Shown here in pieces: positions 49,447 through 59,644 of a stretch of DNA of 64,000 nt. This DNA comes from Lotus japonicus (Eukaryota; Streptophyta; Magnoliopsida; Fabales; Fabaceae). The notes beneath the pieces are model-generated. The model was given only the letters and a program-made list of their open reading frames with translations. It ran no database searches and was not told the DNA's origin. The DNA lies in NCBI RefSeq assembly GCF_012489685.1, contig NC_080044.1, positions 19,262,369-19,326,368 of the forward strand. The letters are read 5' to 3'. Made by a program: the position numbers and the translations under genes. Numbering within the stretch: position 1 is the first letter of the stretch; each line of letters begins with the position of its first letter.

Positions 49447-49755
49447 TACTCCCTCCGGTCCTATTTATAAGCAACAAAAAAAAAATTCACATAGTTTAAG
49501 AAATGTAGTTAAACTAGATAAAATGCATTAAATTTGTCTTAAATCAAAATAAACTTCCAAAATTACCCTTTGTTATTAGTGTTGGAAAGTGGGAAAGAGA
49601 GAGAATAATTAATGAGACACATTTTACAAGTTAGAATTAATAAGGGCATCATTGAAAAAAATTAATTAATATAGCTCAAACTTTCATTTGGTTCTTATAA
49701 AAAGGACCAAGGTTTTTCTTCTTTTTCATGCTTATAAATAGGACCGGAGGGAGTA
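49447..49755. mobile_element. Stowaway-type MITE, 305 bp
   Basis: The element 49449-49753 begins CTCCCTCCGGTCCTATTTAT and ends ATAAATAGGACCGGAGGGAG, flanked by TA on both sides. This is the canonical Tc1/mariner-derived Stowaway terminus of plants. It lies directly next to hairpin 2. Confidence 0.92.
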
Positions 49756-50868
49756 GTATATTACAACCTTAAATTTATTAATTTACGTTTGAATGTGAAG
49801 GTTTTGATGTACTCGGACTAATAAATAGGTCAGAAAATGCTATTAGTAATTTCCTCGTATATAATTTTAACTATTCATTTCTTAATTAATTGGCAATTTT
49901 TCATTTTAGTCTGTGAGTTTTTTTTTTTTTGAACAATAGTATGTGAGGTAAATTGTCTTGAGTTAGCGTCAACTATTTAAAGTACAACCCTTTCAAAAAA
50001 AATATTTAAAGTACAACGTATTTCTTTTAATAATTTAATTTGTTTCAAAAAAAATTAATTAATATATATTCATAGTATAAATAAAATAATTCTCTTACAT
50101 TCTGAAAAACGTCTAAATATTTTACACAAACATTTAATTATATCTTTTCTACAGACACATCTAATTATATCTAATCATCTTAGGTTTTTATTAACTAAGT
50201 GAGTTAGCGTAGTAGGTCACCTCGAGATTTAACTCGTACCTCTTGTAAATGGAAAAAAAAAAGAACTTATTAATTATCTCTTACCATTATGCGTTGACTA
50301 TCAGATAGAAAATTATATTTTAAAAAGCATATTATCCATTAGATGTTAGTTTTCTTAAGAAATATTTGATTTAAATTTTCATGGAAGTTTGTAAAGTTGA
50401 TCTACTTAATTAAATATTTTGATTTGACAGTTGAACTTGTTTAATTTATGTTATATTAAAATTTATGGGTTTAATTTATTTAAATGCAATGACACCACTA
50501 TACAGAGTTTTACATGTGTTTTATTCACTTCTATTCATTTTCCATTTTAAAAGTAAAAGGAATTTGGATATTTTGTTAGCTTGAATATGCTCTTTATAAG
50601 AGCAACCCAACTTGCATTTAAAGTTCAAACACACAAAAATAAATTGAAACAAAAAATAATTAAAATCTTGTGTAAGTTTACCTGATCTTGACTGAAAACA
50701 AAACATGATCTCTTCCTATTTTTTCTTGTCTTTAGAATGTAAGACTTATCCTCAAATAAGATAAAGTTATCCGAGATCCTTTGAATGCAGGGCTAATCCC
50801 CAACTAAGATATCAAAGTTATCCGTAAAGTTGTTTTAAGCATACTCTCTAAATAAATATTTTAATATT
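49756..50868. other. AT-rich spacer
   Basis: No gene or defined repeat is supported in this stretch, apart from poly-A/T runs. Confidence 0.5.
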
Positions 50869-51740
50869 TGTAAATACGGTTCTCGCACATGACAGATGTC
50901 GAACGCAATGCTGGGACAACCGGTTCGACAACTGATTAACAGTAACAAAACCAGAAAAATAATAAAGTAGAACACAGAAGATTGGTAACCCAGTTCGGTG
51001 AAACTTCACCTACGTCTGGAGGGTTTGCACCCAAAGAAAGGAAATCTACTATCTCAAGATTCAGGAATTACAGACACTCATGAATCCCACAGTTCATAGT
51101 TCACTTCATAATCTACCCAAGTGTATTTCTACTTAGTATCTCAACCTAAGTATGAGAGTCTCTCTCCCTTTCTCTCAATCACTGGCACAGTGATTGGTAA
51201 CAAACAATCAACAATCAGAATTTGAAGAATTAAAGAACACAGAACACAACTTTGCTTTATAGAATAAGGGAGCAAAGTTTGTTAACAAGAAACAAGGATA
51301 AAGAACAATGAACAACCCTAAAATACTTGATCTCTCTCTATTAGCTTCAGTGGTCTTCAAGCTTTAGGTCTTCATCCTTTTTATAGACTTCAGCAGCAGC
51401 AGGTAGGCACTAGGGTTTGCTTGGGCTGAAGTAACAGATTGCAACAACAAATCTAAACTGAATCTCCAAGGTATTGTTGCAAAATTCAAACGTAAAGATA
51501 GAAACCAATCTTTTAATTAAGGTTGTTTCAACAAATAACAACCCACAAATCAAAACCCTTCTGGAACTGTTACTTGATCCTCAAGTAACTATAAAAACAT
51601 ATCTTCATAAAATCTTCAAGGGCCCACAAAATCAAACTTAAGCAAAGGACTAATGTCCTACCTTCACGAAATCAGATGCCACGGCATTTGCTTCGACAAT
51701 CAGTTGTTTTTGACAAAATGCATGACAAAATGTACCAACA
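50869..51740 (-). repeat. Left (3') LTR of the gag-only element, 872 bp
   Basis: Starts TGTAAATACGG and ends GTACCAACA on plus. Matches 54231-55102 over its full length. Confidence 0.95.
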
Positions 51741-51753
51741 ATCTCTCCCTTTG
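51741..51753 (-). other. Polypurine tract of the gag-only element
   Basis: CAAAGGGAGAGAT on minus directly abuts the 3' LTR. A second purine run (GAGGGGGAGTTCTG) lies about 80-100 bases upstream, as seen in SIRE-type elements. Confidence 0.75.
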
Positions 51754-52141
51754 TCAAATTTTATCTAAAACAACTCACAGATCAGAGAGGGTAAACATAG
51801 AGAACCAAAGCTCCCCCTTAGCAGCAGAACTCCCCCTCAAATGATGCATCCATATCAACAACTTGCATAGTTGGAACATAGAACATAGTAGCAGAACATA
51901 CTAACTATCCAACAAGTGTAAACTAGAGAACCAGTAGCAACTTGAACAGTAGCAGCTTGAACATAAACCAGTTACTTGCCTTGTCTTGAAAGAGTCTTCA
52001 ACTTATTACATACCAAAGCTAACACTTGCAAATCACACATAGTCTTCACAGCAACAGAAACAACACAGATTCTTCACCAAACTACTCCCCTTTTTAACAC
52101 AAATTTGGCAAAGGTAGCACAGCATAAACAAACCATCACTT

Positions 52142-54201
52142 CTAAGACCAGAATGACAACAATTCATGAACACTTTCAATAACTGACTTCTTACAAACGG
52201 TAGATGGTTCAGAACCCAAGGTAGATTGATGGATTTGGGAATCAAGTTCAGATGTGTCAACAATGGGGTTTGAATTTCCAGTAGAGGGTCCCATATTCAC
52301 ATCTGAAGTAGTCTCAACTAATGTCTCAACATGAGGTTCAACATTGGGAACAGAAACAGATTCAACTGATATCTCATGAATCACATTAGGCACAATAACA
52401 TTAGGATCTGCACTTACAGATTCACTTATGCTTGCATGAACAGTTGCTAGTGCATTTGAGACTTCAAGAGAACTTGCAGCAACAAATTTCTTCCTCCCTT
52501 CCTTCATAACATCTACACCAGAACTCGGAGATTTAAGAAGAGCAACATCCTTTGAATATGATCTATTCACCCTAGATGGCTGTGGAGACATCTCTTCCTC
52601 GCCGAAGAACTTGACTCTAACTCCTTGTTTAGGTTTCCACTCTTTCCTTGATGAAGCTACTTGTGGATTAGTCCTTGGTTGATCATGAGACTGAGGATAT
52701 CCATATAGCTTGTAACAGTAGGGCCTTATATGGCCAAGTTTACCACAGTGATGACATCTCCAAGTAGATTTCTTCGATTTTCTGAACTGATGGTACACAT
52801 GTCGTACAGAATTATGCGACATTGGGTCTGACATTGGTTGCTTAGTTTGCTTTTCAGATGAAGCAGACTTATTTGCACTCTTGTAGCTGAAGCCTATCCC
52901 CTCCATATCTCCAACTGTTTTCCCAACTTTCAGAATCTCCTCTAACATATTAGTGCTTTTATTCATCATACGAATAGACTTTTTCATACCTTCAAGCTTT
53001 GAGTTCAGTAATGTTACATCCTCCTGCAGTTTTGCATTAGTGATCTGAAGTTTCTCATTCTCCTCACGCAACCTGCTAATGGTCTTTACTTCTTCTTGCA
53101 AACTGGAGTTATTACTCTGAAGTTGCTTCTTCTTAGCAATCAAATCCTTGACTTCTTTTCTCATTTTCTCACCATACGTACATGATTCCTCCCACTTAGC
53201 CAGCAATAATTTGTAGGTTTCAACTAGTTCTTCCTCATCACCATCACTTGACTCAGCATCAGAATAGCACTTCCCAATGAGAGCCTTTACATGAATAACC
53301 TTGGTTGTATCATTCTCATGTTTGTCTTTGAGTTGAAATTCAGTATTCTTCACATTGTCCGACACATTGTCCAGGACATTTGTATTTGACATTCTGCTCA
53401 AACTCTTCAACGCTTTGTTAAGTAATGATACAGCTTCTGCAATGTTTGCATCAGTATCCTTCTCCCTCTGATCTTCATCTTCTTCAGTGTTGGACACAAA
53501 AGTTATACTCTTCGCCTTCTTCTCAGATCTACCATTAAGAGACATCTCAAATGTTTGCAAGGAACCAATGAGTTCATCAACCTTGATGTTACTGATGTCT
53601 TGGGATTCTTCAATGGCAGTTACCTTCATATCAAACCTCTTGGGGAGAGACCTGAGAATCTTTCTTGCTAACTTTTCTTCAGACATGGGTTCCCCTAGGC
53701 AAAAGAAGAGTTGGCTAGATCCCTTATACGCATGTGAAACTCATATATGGATTCATCCTCATTCATCTTCATAGTCTCAAACTGAGTTGTAAGAAGCTGA
53801 AGCTTTGACATACGAACTCTTGATGTTCCTTCATGGGCAGTCTTGAGAATCTCCCATGCTTCTTTAGCCACAGTACATGTGTTGATTAACCTGAACATAT
53901 TTTTGTCAACTCCATTAAAAATAGCATTCAAGGCTTTGGAGTTTCCAAGAGCTTCGCCATCTTCTTTCTTTGTCCACTTATCTTCAGGCTTCAATTCAGT
54001 TGTGGATGCTATCACAGGATGTTTCCACCCCTTGACTATTGTCTTCCATGTTATACTGTCCATAGATTTGAGAAACACCATCATTCGAGCCTTCCAGTAG
54101 TCATAATTGGTACCATCCAAAATTGGTGGCATATAGATTGATCTTCTTCCATCTATCATGTTGTCCTTGAGAACAGAATATATTCCCTGGAGCTCACCCA
54201 A
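52142..54201 (-). pseudogene. SIRE-type gag protein, one frameshift
   Basis: The first frame, 54201-53695 (168 aa), holds the UBN2/gag domain (PPILDGTNYDYWKARM, KEAWEILKTAHEGTSRVRMS). It stops at LANSSFA. The second frame, 53686-52142 (514 aa), continues MSEEKLARKILRSLPKRFDM, then a long coiled coil (~residues 130-260). A zinc knuckle with the SIRE spacing CHHCGKLGHIRPYCYKLYGY follows, then a Ser/Val-rich tail. A single missing base at about 53690 explains the break. Gag forms the particle shell, and the knuckle binds RNA. Non-autonomous TR-GAG families usually keep an intact gag, so the frameshift is probably copy-specific. Confidence 0.9.
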
Positions 54202-54216
54202 CAGAATAGGGTGCCT

Positions 54217-54228
54217 GCTCTAATACCA
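54217..54228 (-). other. Primer-binding site (initiator tRNA-Met type)
   Basis: TGGTATTAGAGC on minus lies two bases inside the 5' LTR. It differs from the usual TGGTATCAGAGC at one position. It sets the direction of the element. Confidence 0.85.
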
Positions 54229-54230
54229 AT

Positions 54231-55102
54231 TGTAAATACGGTTCTCGCACAGGACAGATGTCGAACGCGATGCTGGGACAACCGGTTCGACAACTGACTA
54301 ACAGTAACAAAACCAGTTTAATAATAAAGTAGAACACAGAAGATTGGTAACCCAGTTCGGTGAAACTTCACCTACGTCTGGAGGGTTTGCACCCAAAGAA
54401 AGGAAATCCACTATCTCAAGATTCAGGAATTACAGACACTCATGAACACCACAGTTCATAGTTCACTTCCTAATCTACCCAAGTGTATTTCTACTTAGTA
54501 TCTCAACCTAAGTATGAGAGCCTCTCTCCCTTTCTCTCAATCACTGCCACAGTGATTGGTAACAAACAATCAACAATCAGAATTTGAAGAATTAAAGAAC
54601 ACAGAACACAACTTTGCTTTATAGAATCAGGGAGCAAAGTTTGTTCACAAGAAACAAGGATAAAGAACAATGAACAACCCTAAAATACTTGATCTCTCTC
54701 TATTAGCTTCAGTGGTCTTCAAGCTTTAGGTCTTCATCCTTTTTATAGACTTCAGCAGCAGCAGGTAGGCACTAGGGTTTGCTTGGGCTGAAGTAACAGA
54801 TTGCAACAACAAATCTAAACTGAATCTCCAAGATATTGTTGCAAAATTCAAACGTAAAGATAGAAACCAATCTTTTAATAAAGATTGTTTCAACAAATAA
54901 CAACCCACAAATCAAAACCCTTCTGGAACTGCTACTTGATCCTCAAGTAACTATAAAAACATATCTTCATAAAATCTTCAAGGGCCCACAAAATCAAACT
55001 TAAGCAAAGGACTAATGTCCTACCTTCACGAAATCAGATGTCACGGCATCTGCTTTGACAATCAGTTGTTTTTTACAAAATGCATGACAAAATGTACCAA
55101 CA
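54231..55102 (-). repeat. Right (5') LTR of the gag-only element, 872 bp
   Basis: Same borders and length as 50869-51740. It adjoins the primer-binding site. Confidence 0.95.
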
Positions 55103-55189
55103 ATATTATCTGTTATTTGAATTTATTTATCATTTGAATAATATATAATATATAGTTATCATATATTTGGGTTACAAAGTTAGTTATTC

Positions 55190-56349
55190 ATAACTAGTAG
55201 TAGCGCGCATATGTTATATAGACTGACTTCAAAATTCTCCTTCCAAAGTTGATCTTAGGCACTTGCCTTAACGCTCTGTTTGTTAGCCTAGCTAGACTTT
55301 GAATAGAGAGATTCAACATAGAGAGAGATAGAGCAGAAAGTTTGAAAGCACCCTTGTTTGGTTAGCAAAGAGATAGAAGAGAGGGGCAGTTTTTGGTGGG
55401 TACAAGTATTATTTTTAAGTCTCTCAAAATTGAAGAGACTGAGCGCAGAGGGAGAAAGAGCTGAAACTATAATTCTATATTTACTAAATTCTCCCTCTAT
55501 TTGATACCTACTGTACTAATAAAATAAATAATAATTATACTAATGTAACTATTGTTGATAAACATCGATAATAAATGTGTTCATATAAATATATCTAAAA
55601 TAATTATAAATATATATATAATAATTTTACGATAAAAAATTTATTCTAAATTATTTTGATAAATTATATATATATATATATATATTAAATACATTTCATA
55701 ATCACTTTTGTAATATTTTTACTTTTGGGTACAAAGGTCATTTTATACAATTAGTAATACTCTCTCTTCTCACCTTATACTCAACCAAACGAAGGGAGAG
55801 GGAAGCCACGTTATTCTTTCTCTACTCTCTCTTCTCTTTCTATCATAACAAACAACCTTCAAAATCTACTCTATTTCTCTCTACTCATCTTCTCTCTTCT
55901 CTACTCTCTCTTCTCTATCTCTCTCTTCTCTACCAAACAAAGTGTAAGAGCTATCATGCTGGCCCCAAATCACGAGTATATCAAATAAGGAAGGATAGAC
56001 CACTTGAATTTCTATGCACAACAATCTCACTCAGGCCAAGAGTGCTCCTATGTGTAGTGATTTGTCTTCTGGATGCTGCATGCTAATATCTACACCTGGA
56101 TTGATAGGTTCAGGTCATTTAAGTTTTTCAACGAAAGGAGCAAAGTAAAACTACTTGGCAGAAGAAAAGCAAAATACAGCTAAGACTTCAGGGTCATAAC
56201 TCGTGTTAAATGCCTTGAAGCTCATTGTTTTAGCGTCGGCTTTTGACCAACGCTAACCGTAGCGTCAATAAGCCAAATCTACGCTGGCGCAACAAACATA
56301 GCCCCAACAGTCAACACAAATTCATAACTAGTAGTAGAACGCGTATGTT
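55190..56349. repeat. Tandem repeat block, left part (~0.46-kb units)
   Basis: The sequence 'AACTAGTAGTAG..CGC..ATGTT' occurs at about 55192 and again at about 56327, and the intervening sequence recurs in the right block at 57762-58320. When the MITE at 55272-55944 is removed the period is about 460-490 bases. It has no coding potential. The block ends at GTATGTTGTA (~56350), where the FBD fragment begins. Confidence 0.75.
55269..55947. mobile_element. PIF/Harbinger (Tourist)-type MITE, 673 bp, with empty site
   Basis: The element 55272-55944 begins CGCTCTGTTTGTTAG and ends CTACCAAACAAAGTG. Its target duplication is TAA. The tandem sister copy at about 58050 has the uninterrupted site CTTGCCTTAAGAGCTATCATG, giving direct proof of the borders and of the 3-base TAA duplication, as expected for PIF/Harbinger. 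The interior is rich in TCTCTCTTCTC tracts. Confidence 0.9.
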
Positions 56350-57176
56350 GTACAAGAAGGACAATCGGGAACAACATCTGGATAACACACATCTTCATCA
56401 AGAAAAATTTCAGGGTATTCAACTACTAGAAGACTTTGAAGCTTGGGGCAATTCTTGAGCATGTCCAATACAAAAGACCAAGACGGATATTTAATCACCA
56501 AGCAAGTTAAATTGGAAACCACATGAACCTTGTTACTTATGAACTGCAATAGTTAATTACATACACAAATTATTGCAATGTAAATGAAATTATCAAAATA
56601 TAAAAAACAAATAAATTAGAAGACGTTTTTACATGTTCAAACCTGGTTCAAATGAAGAAAATCCACATTGGATAACGCTTCCAGGGGAATATTATCATTA
56701 TCTTCATACATTACAGAGATATTTGCACTCATCAACTTAGGTAAGCTTATAGATTCACCCTCAAATGAAGTGCTCGCAAAATGTACATGAAGTACTTTCA
56801 AATCCTTAAGAATAGGGCATCCGTTAAGAAGCTTCACAAGACAACGATTTCCAAGAAAAGAACCTCCAATCATATGCAAAGATTTAAGAGAGGGAAAGTC
56901 AAAAGTATAGAAGTCTTCTTCAAAAGATCTCCTTTCCAATTTGAGAACAACAAGCGCTCTGCAACTAAAAATGGAGCGCGACACCTTATTATCCATAGTC
57001 GGACTTGGACGCCAACACAAAGACTGATGAGTGAAAGCCAGAGAGGCCTCCACCTCTTTGAAAGAACACTTGTGGCAACTGCTTTCTTTGACGAAAGGAA
57101 GATAGAATGTGACTAAGGATTTCATCAGGTAATGTGTTAATTCTATCATCCATGGTGCTCTTTCACACTTTAGCAC
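56328..57176 (-). pseudogene. F-box/FBD/LRR gene fragment, minus copy
   Basis: Two exons on minus: 57176-56643 and 56543-56328 (GT-AG intron of 99 bases, phase 0). The product resembles the LRR/FBD part of plant F-box proteins: FPSLKSLHMIGGSF, LLNGCPILKDLKVLHVHF and VFLHLNQ-like repeats. YPSWSFVLDMLKNCPKLQSL follows, the start of the FBD domain. The N-terminal F-box is missing. The C-terminus runs out of gene sequence into the flanking tandem repeat (last ~10 codons), so the FBD domain is truncated. A non-functional fragment is the simplest reading. Confidence 0.75.
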
Positions 57177-57311
57177 TTCATCAGTGTGGATATTTATAGT
57201 ACCAAATTTGATAGCAATTGGAAGATAACAGAAAGAGATATTGTGGGATCGAATACTCTAGAATATAACAGTTTTTTTTAGTATGCTTTGTGAATTTGAC
57301 CGCAAATATAT

Positions 57312-57773
57312 CTTAAATCTTTGCATATGATTGGAGGTTCTTTTCCTGGAAATCTTTGTCTTGTGAAGCTTCTTAACGTATGCCTTATTCTTGAGGATTT
57401 GAAAGTACTTCATGTACATTTTGCGAGCACTTCATTTGAGGGTGGATCTATAAGCTTACCTAAGTTGACGAGTACAAATATCTCTGTAATGTATGAAGAT
57501 AATGATAATATTCCCCTGGAAGCGTTATCCAATGTGGATTTTCTTCATTTGAACCAGGTTTGAACATGAAAAAACATCTTCTAATTTATTTGCTTTCTAT
57601 ATTTTGATAATTTCCTTTACATTGCAATAATTTGTGTATGTAATTAACTAATGCAGTGCATAAGTACCAAGGTTCCTGTGTTTTCCAATTTAACTTGTTT
57701 GGTGATTAAATATCCTTCTTGGTCTTTTGTATTGGACATGCTCAAGAATTGCCCCAAGCTTCAGGTCATTTAA
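57312..57773 (+). pseudogene. F-box/FBD/LRR gene fragment, inverted plus copy
   Basis: Inverted paralog of the minus copy, with exons 57312-57557 and 57657-57773. It covers only SLHMIGGSF onward to CPKLQVI. Identity to the minus copy is high (e.g. VLHVHFASTSFEG and ISVMYEDNDNIPLEALSNVD are shared). The exon borders are conserved but the second exon starts CIS instead of FIS. It ends abruptly at the repeat block, where the frame meets a stop after three repeat-derived bases. Confidence 0.75.
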
Positions 57774-58320
57774 GTTATTCAACGAAAGGAGCAAAGTAAA
57801 ACTACTTTGCAGAAGGAAAGCAAAATACAGCTAAGACTTCGGCGTCATAACTCGTGTTAAATGCCTTGAAGCTCATTGTTTTAGCATCGGCTTTTGACCA
57901 ACGCTAACCGTAGTGTCAATAAGCCAAATCTACGCTGGTGCAACAAACATAGCCCCAACAGTCGACACAAATTCATAACTAGTAGTAGAACGCGTATGTT
58001 GTATAGACTGACTTCAAAATTCTCCTTCCAAGGTTGGTCTTAGACACTTGCCTTAAGAGCTATCATGCTGGCCCCAAATCTCGAGTATATCGAATAAGGA
58101 AGGCTAGGCCACTTGAATTTCTATGCACAACAGTCTCACTTAGGCCAAGAGTGCTCCTATGCATAGTGCCAACCATGGTTTCTTTATACAGACATAATCA
58201 TTTGTCTTCTGGATGCTGCATTCTAGTATCTACAACTGGATTAATAGGTTCAGGTCATATAAGTTTTTCAACAAAAGGAGCTAAGTAAAACTACTTGGCA
58301 GAAGAAAAGCAACATACAAC
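57762..58320. repeat. Tandem repeat block, right part
   Basis: Starts CAGGTCATTTAAGTTATTC and repeats as CAGGTCATATAAGTTTTTC at about 58253. It contains the MITE-free site of the Tourist insertion. It shares most of its length with 55190-56349. Confidence 0.75.
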
Positions 58321-59644
58321 AAAGAGAGAAGCAGTCCCCATGCTCTTCTTTCATTATTCTAATGCTTTCTGTTCACTAATTTGATTACTCTATCAAGTTT
58401 GATAGTCAGGTTGTTAGTTGCAGTACTGTTTTAGAATTCTCATTGGCTAGCTCCTCTCTTATCCTCCACGCTTCCACTTACAATGAAAAATTAGTACAAA
58501 TGAACTTTGTAGATTGAATAATTAGTAATAACTAATAAGATCAAAGTCACGATACATTAAAAATTAATATTTTTAAAGAATGGGTAAAATATGAATAAAA
58601 AAGATATGAATCATTTTATTCAGCCCATTATCTAAAGAATGGAGGAGCAAATTTATCTCATTCTATCCTAAAATATCCAAACAAGAGAATGAGATATTTA
58701 TATCATTCCTTTTCCTTCCATCCTATTTCATTATGTTCCATTATACTCTATTATATTCGGTTTCATTATGTTATATCAATCCAAACATAGCCTAAGAAAA
58801 TAAGAATTATTAATTTAGGTAATATCTACTATTACTTATTGTATTTGTTACAATATTATATCCTATCTTTACATGTTCCTCTCTAGGTTAGGTTAGAGTC
58901 TTAGAGAGGAACACATTCTTTCTACCCTGATCTTAATTTTCTCTCACCTTGTTAACTTGAGTGTCAGAGTGCCTTGCAGATACCCACCCTGCTCAGGACA
59001 CTCTGCCATGACCAAAGTTACCCTTATTAAAAGTTGAGTATTTCTACACCCAAATAAACTCTACATTAACATGATGGAAAATATTTCTACGAGATGATTT
59101 CAAATGATACTTATAAATTTCAGAACATTTCATTCTGAATTGAATTCAATAATTATTAACCCTCATTTGGTTCAAATGAGGAAAAGAGAGGAGGGAAATT
59201 TAAATGAAAATGGGGGTATTTGACCCACCATAAATAGGGGATTTATCCAAAGTAAATACATTTACCACAGTTCATTATAATCTAGTGCAAAGTGAAAGTG
59301 CAATTGGCACATGAATATGAATTTTGTTTAAGAGAGACCATAGCAAGCAATAAACAAACCAGCATGAGTTTACCAAATGACAAGGTAAATCAACAGAGAC
59401 ACGGAAAATCTAAATAGGCACCCACATTCATTGGCACTAGCAACAGTTCTCATATGAAATGCTCACAAAAAAGGATGGAAATTTCATATAAGCACCCCAC
59501 CTCAGTCAGGTACAGTTATGCATTTTCAACAAAGTAACCCTGACGCTGCAGTAGCAAATGCTAAACAACATGGAATTTCACAGCAAAGAAGTTATAGCAG
59601 ATTATAGAAGTAAATCATTTTCCTATCTTAGAAACAAATGCAAA
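58321..59644. other. AT-rich spacer and USP gene 3'UTR
   Basis: No coding feature is supported. 58600-58800 is rich in TTCCATTATA-type tracts. The last few hundred bases are probably the 3'UTR of the minus-strand USP gene. Confidence 0.5.

Larger units (their letters stand above)
50869..55102 (-). mobile_element. Gag-only SIRE-type Ty1-copia derivative (non-autonomous LTR element)
   Basis: Two 872-base LTRs (TGTAAA...CCAACA as written on plus) flank only 2490 bases of internal sequence, with a perfect 5-base target duplication ATATT (50864-50868 and 55103-55107). On minus, the primer-binding site TGGTATTAGAGC and the polypurine tract CAAAGGGAGAGAT confirm polarity. The internal region encodes gag only; protease, integrase, RT and RNase H are absent. 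This is the layout called TR-GAG. LTRs differ at roughly 20-25 sites (~97% identity by eye), so the insertion is moderately recent and must have been mobilised by enzymes from another element. Confidence 0.92.
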
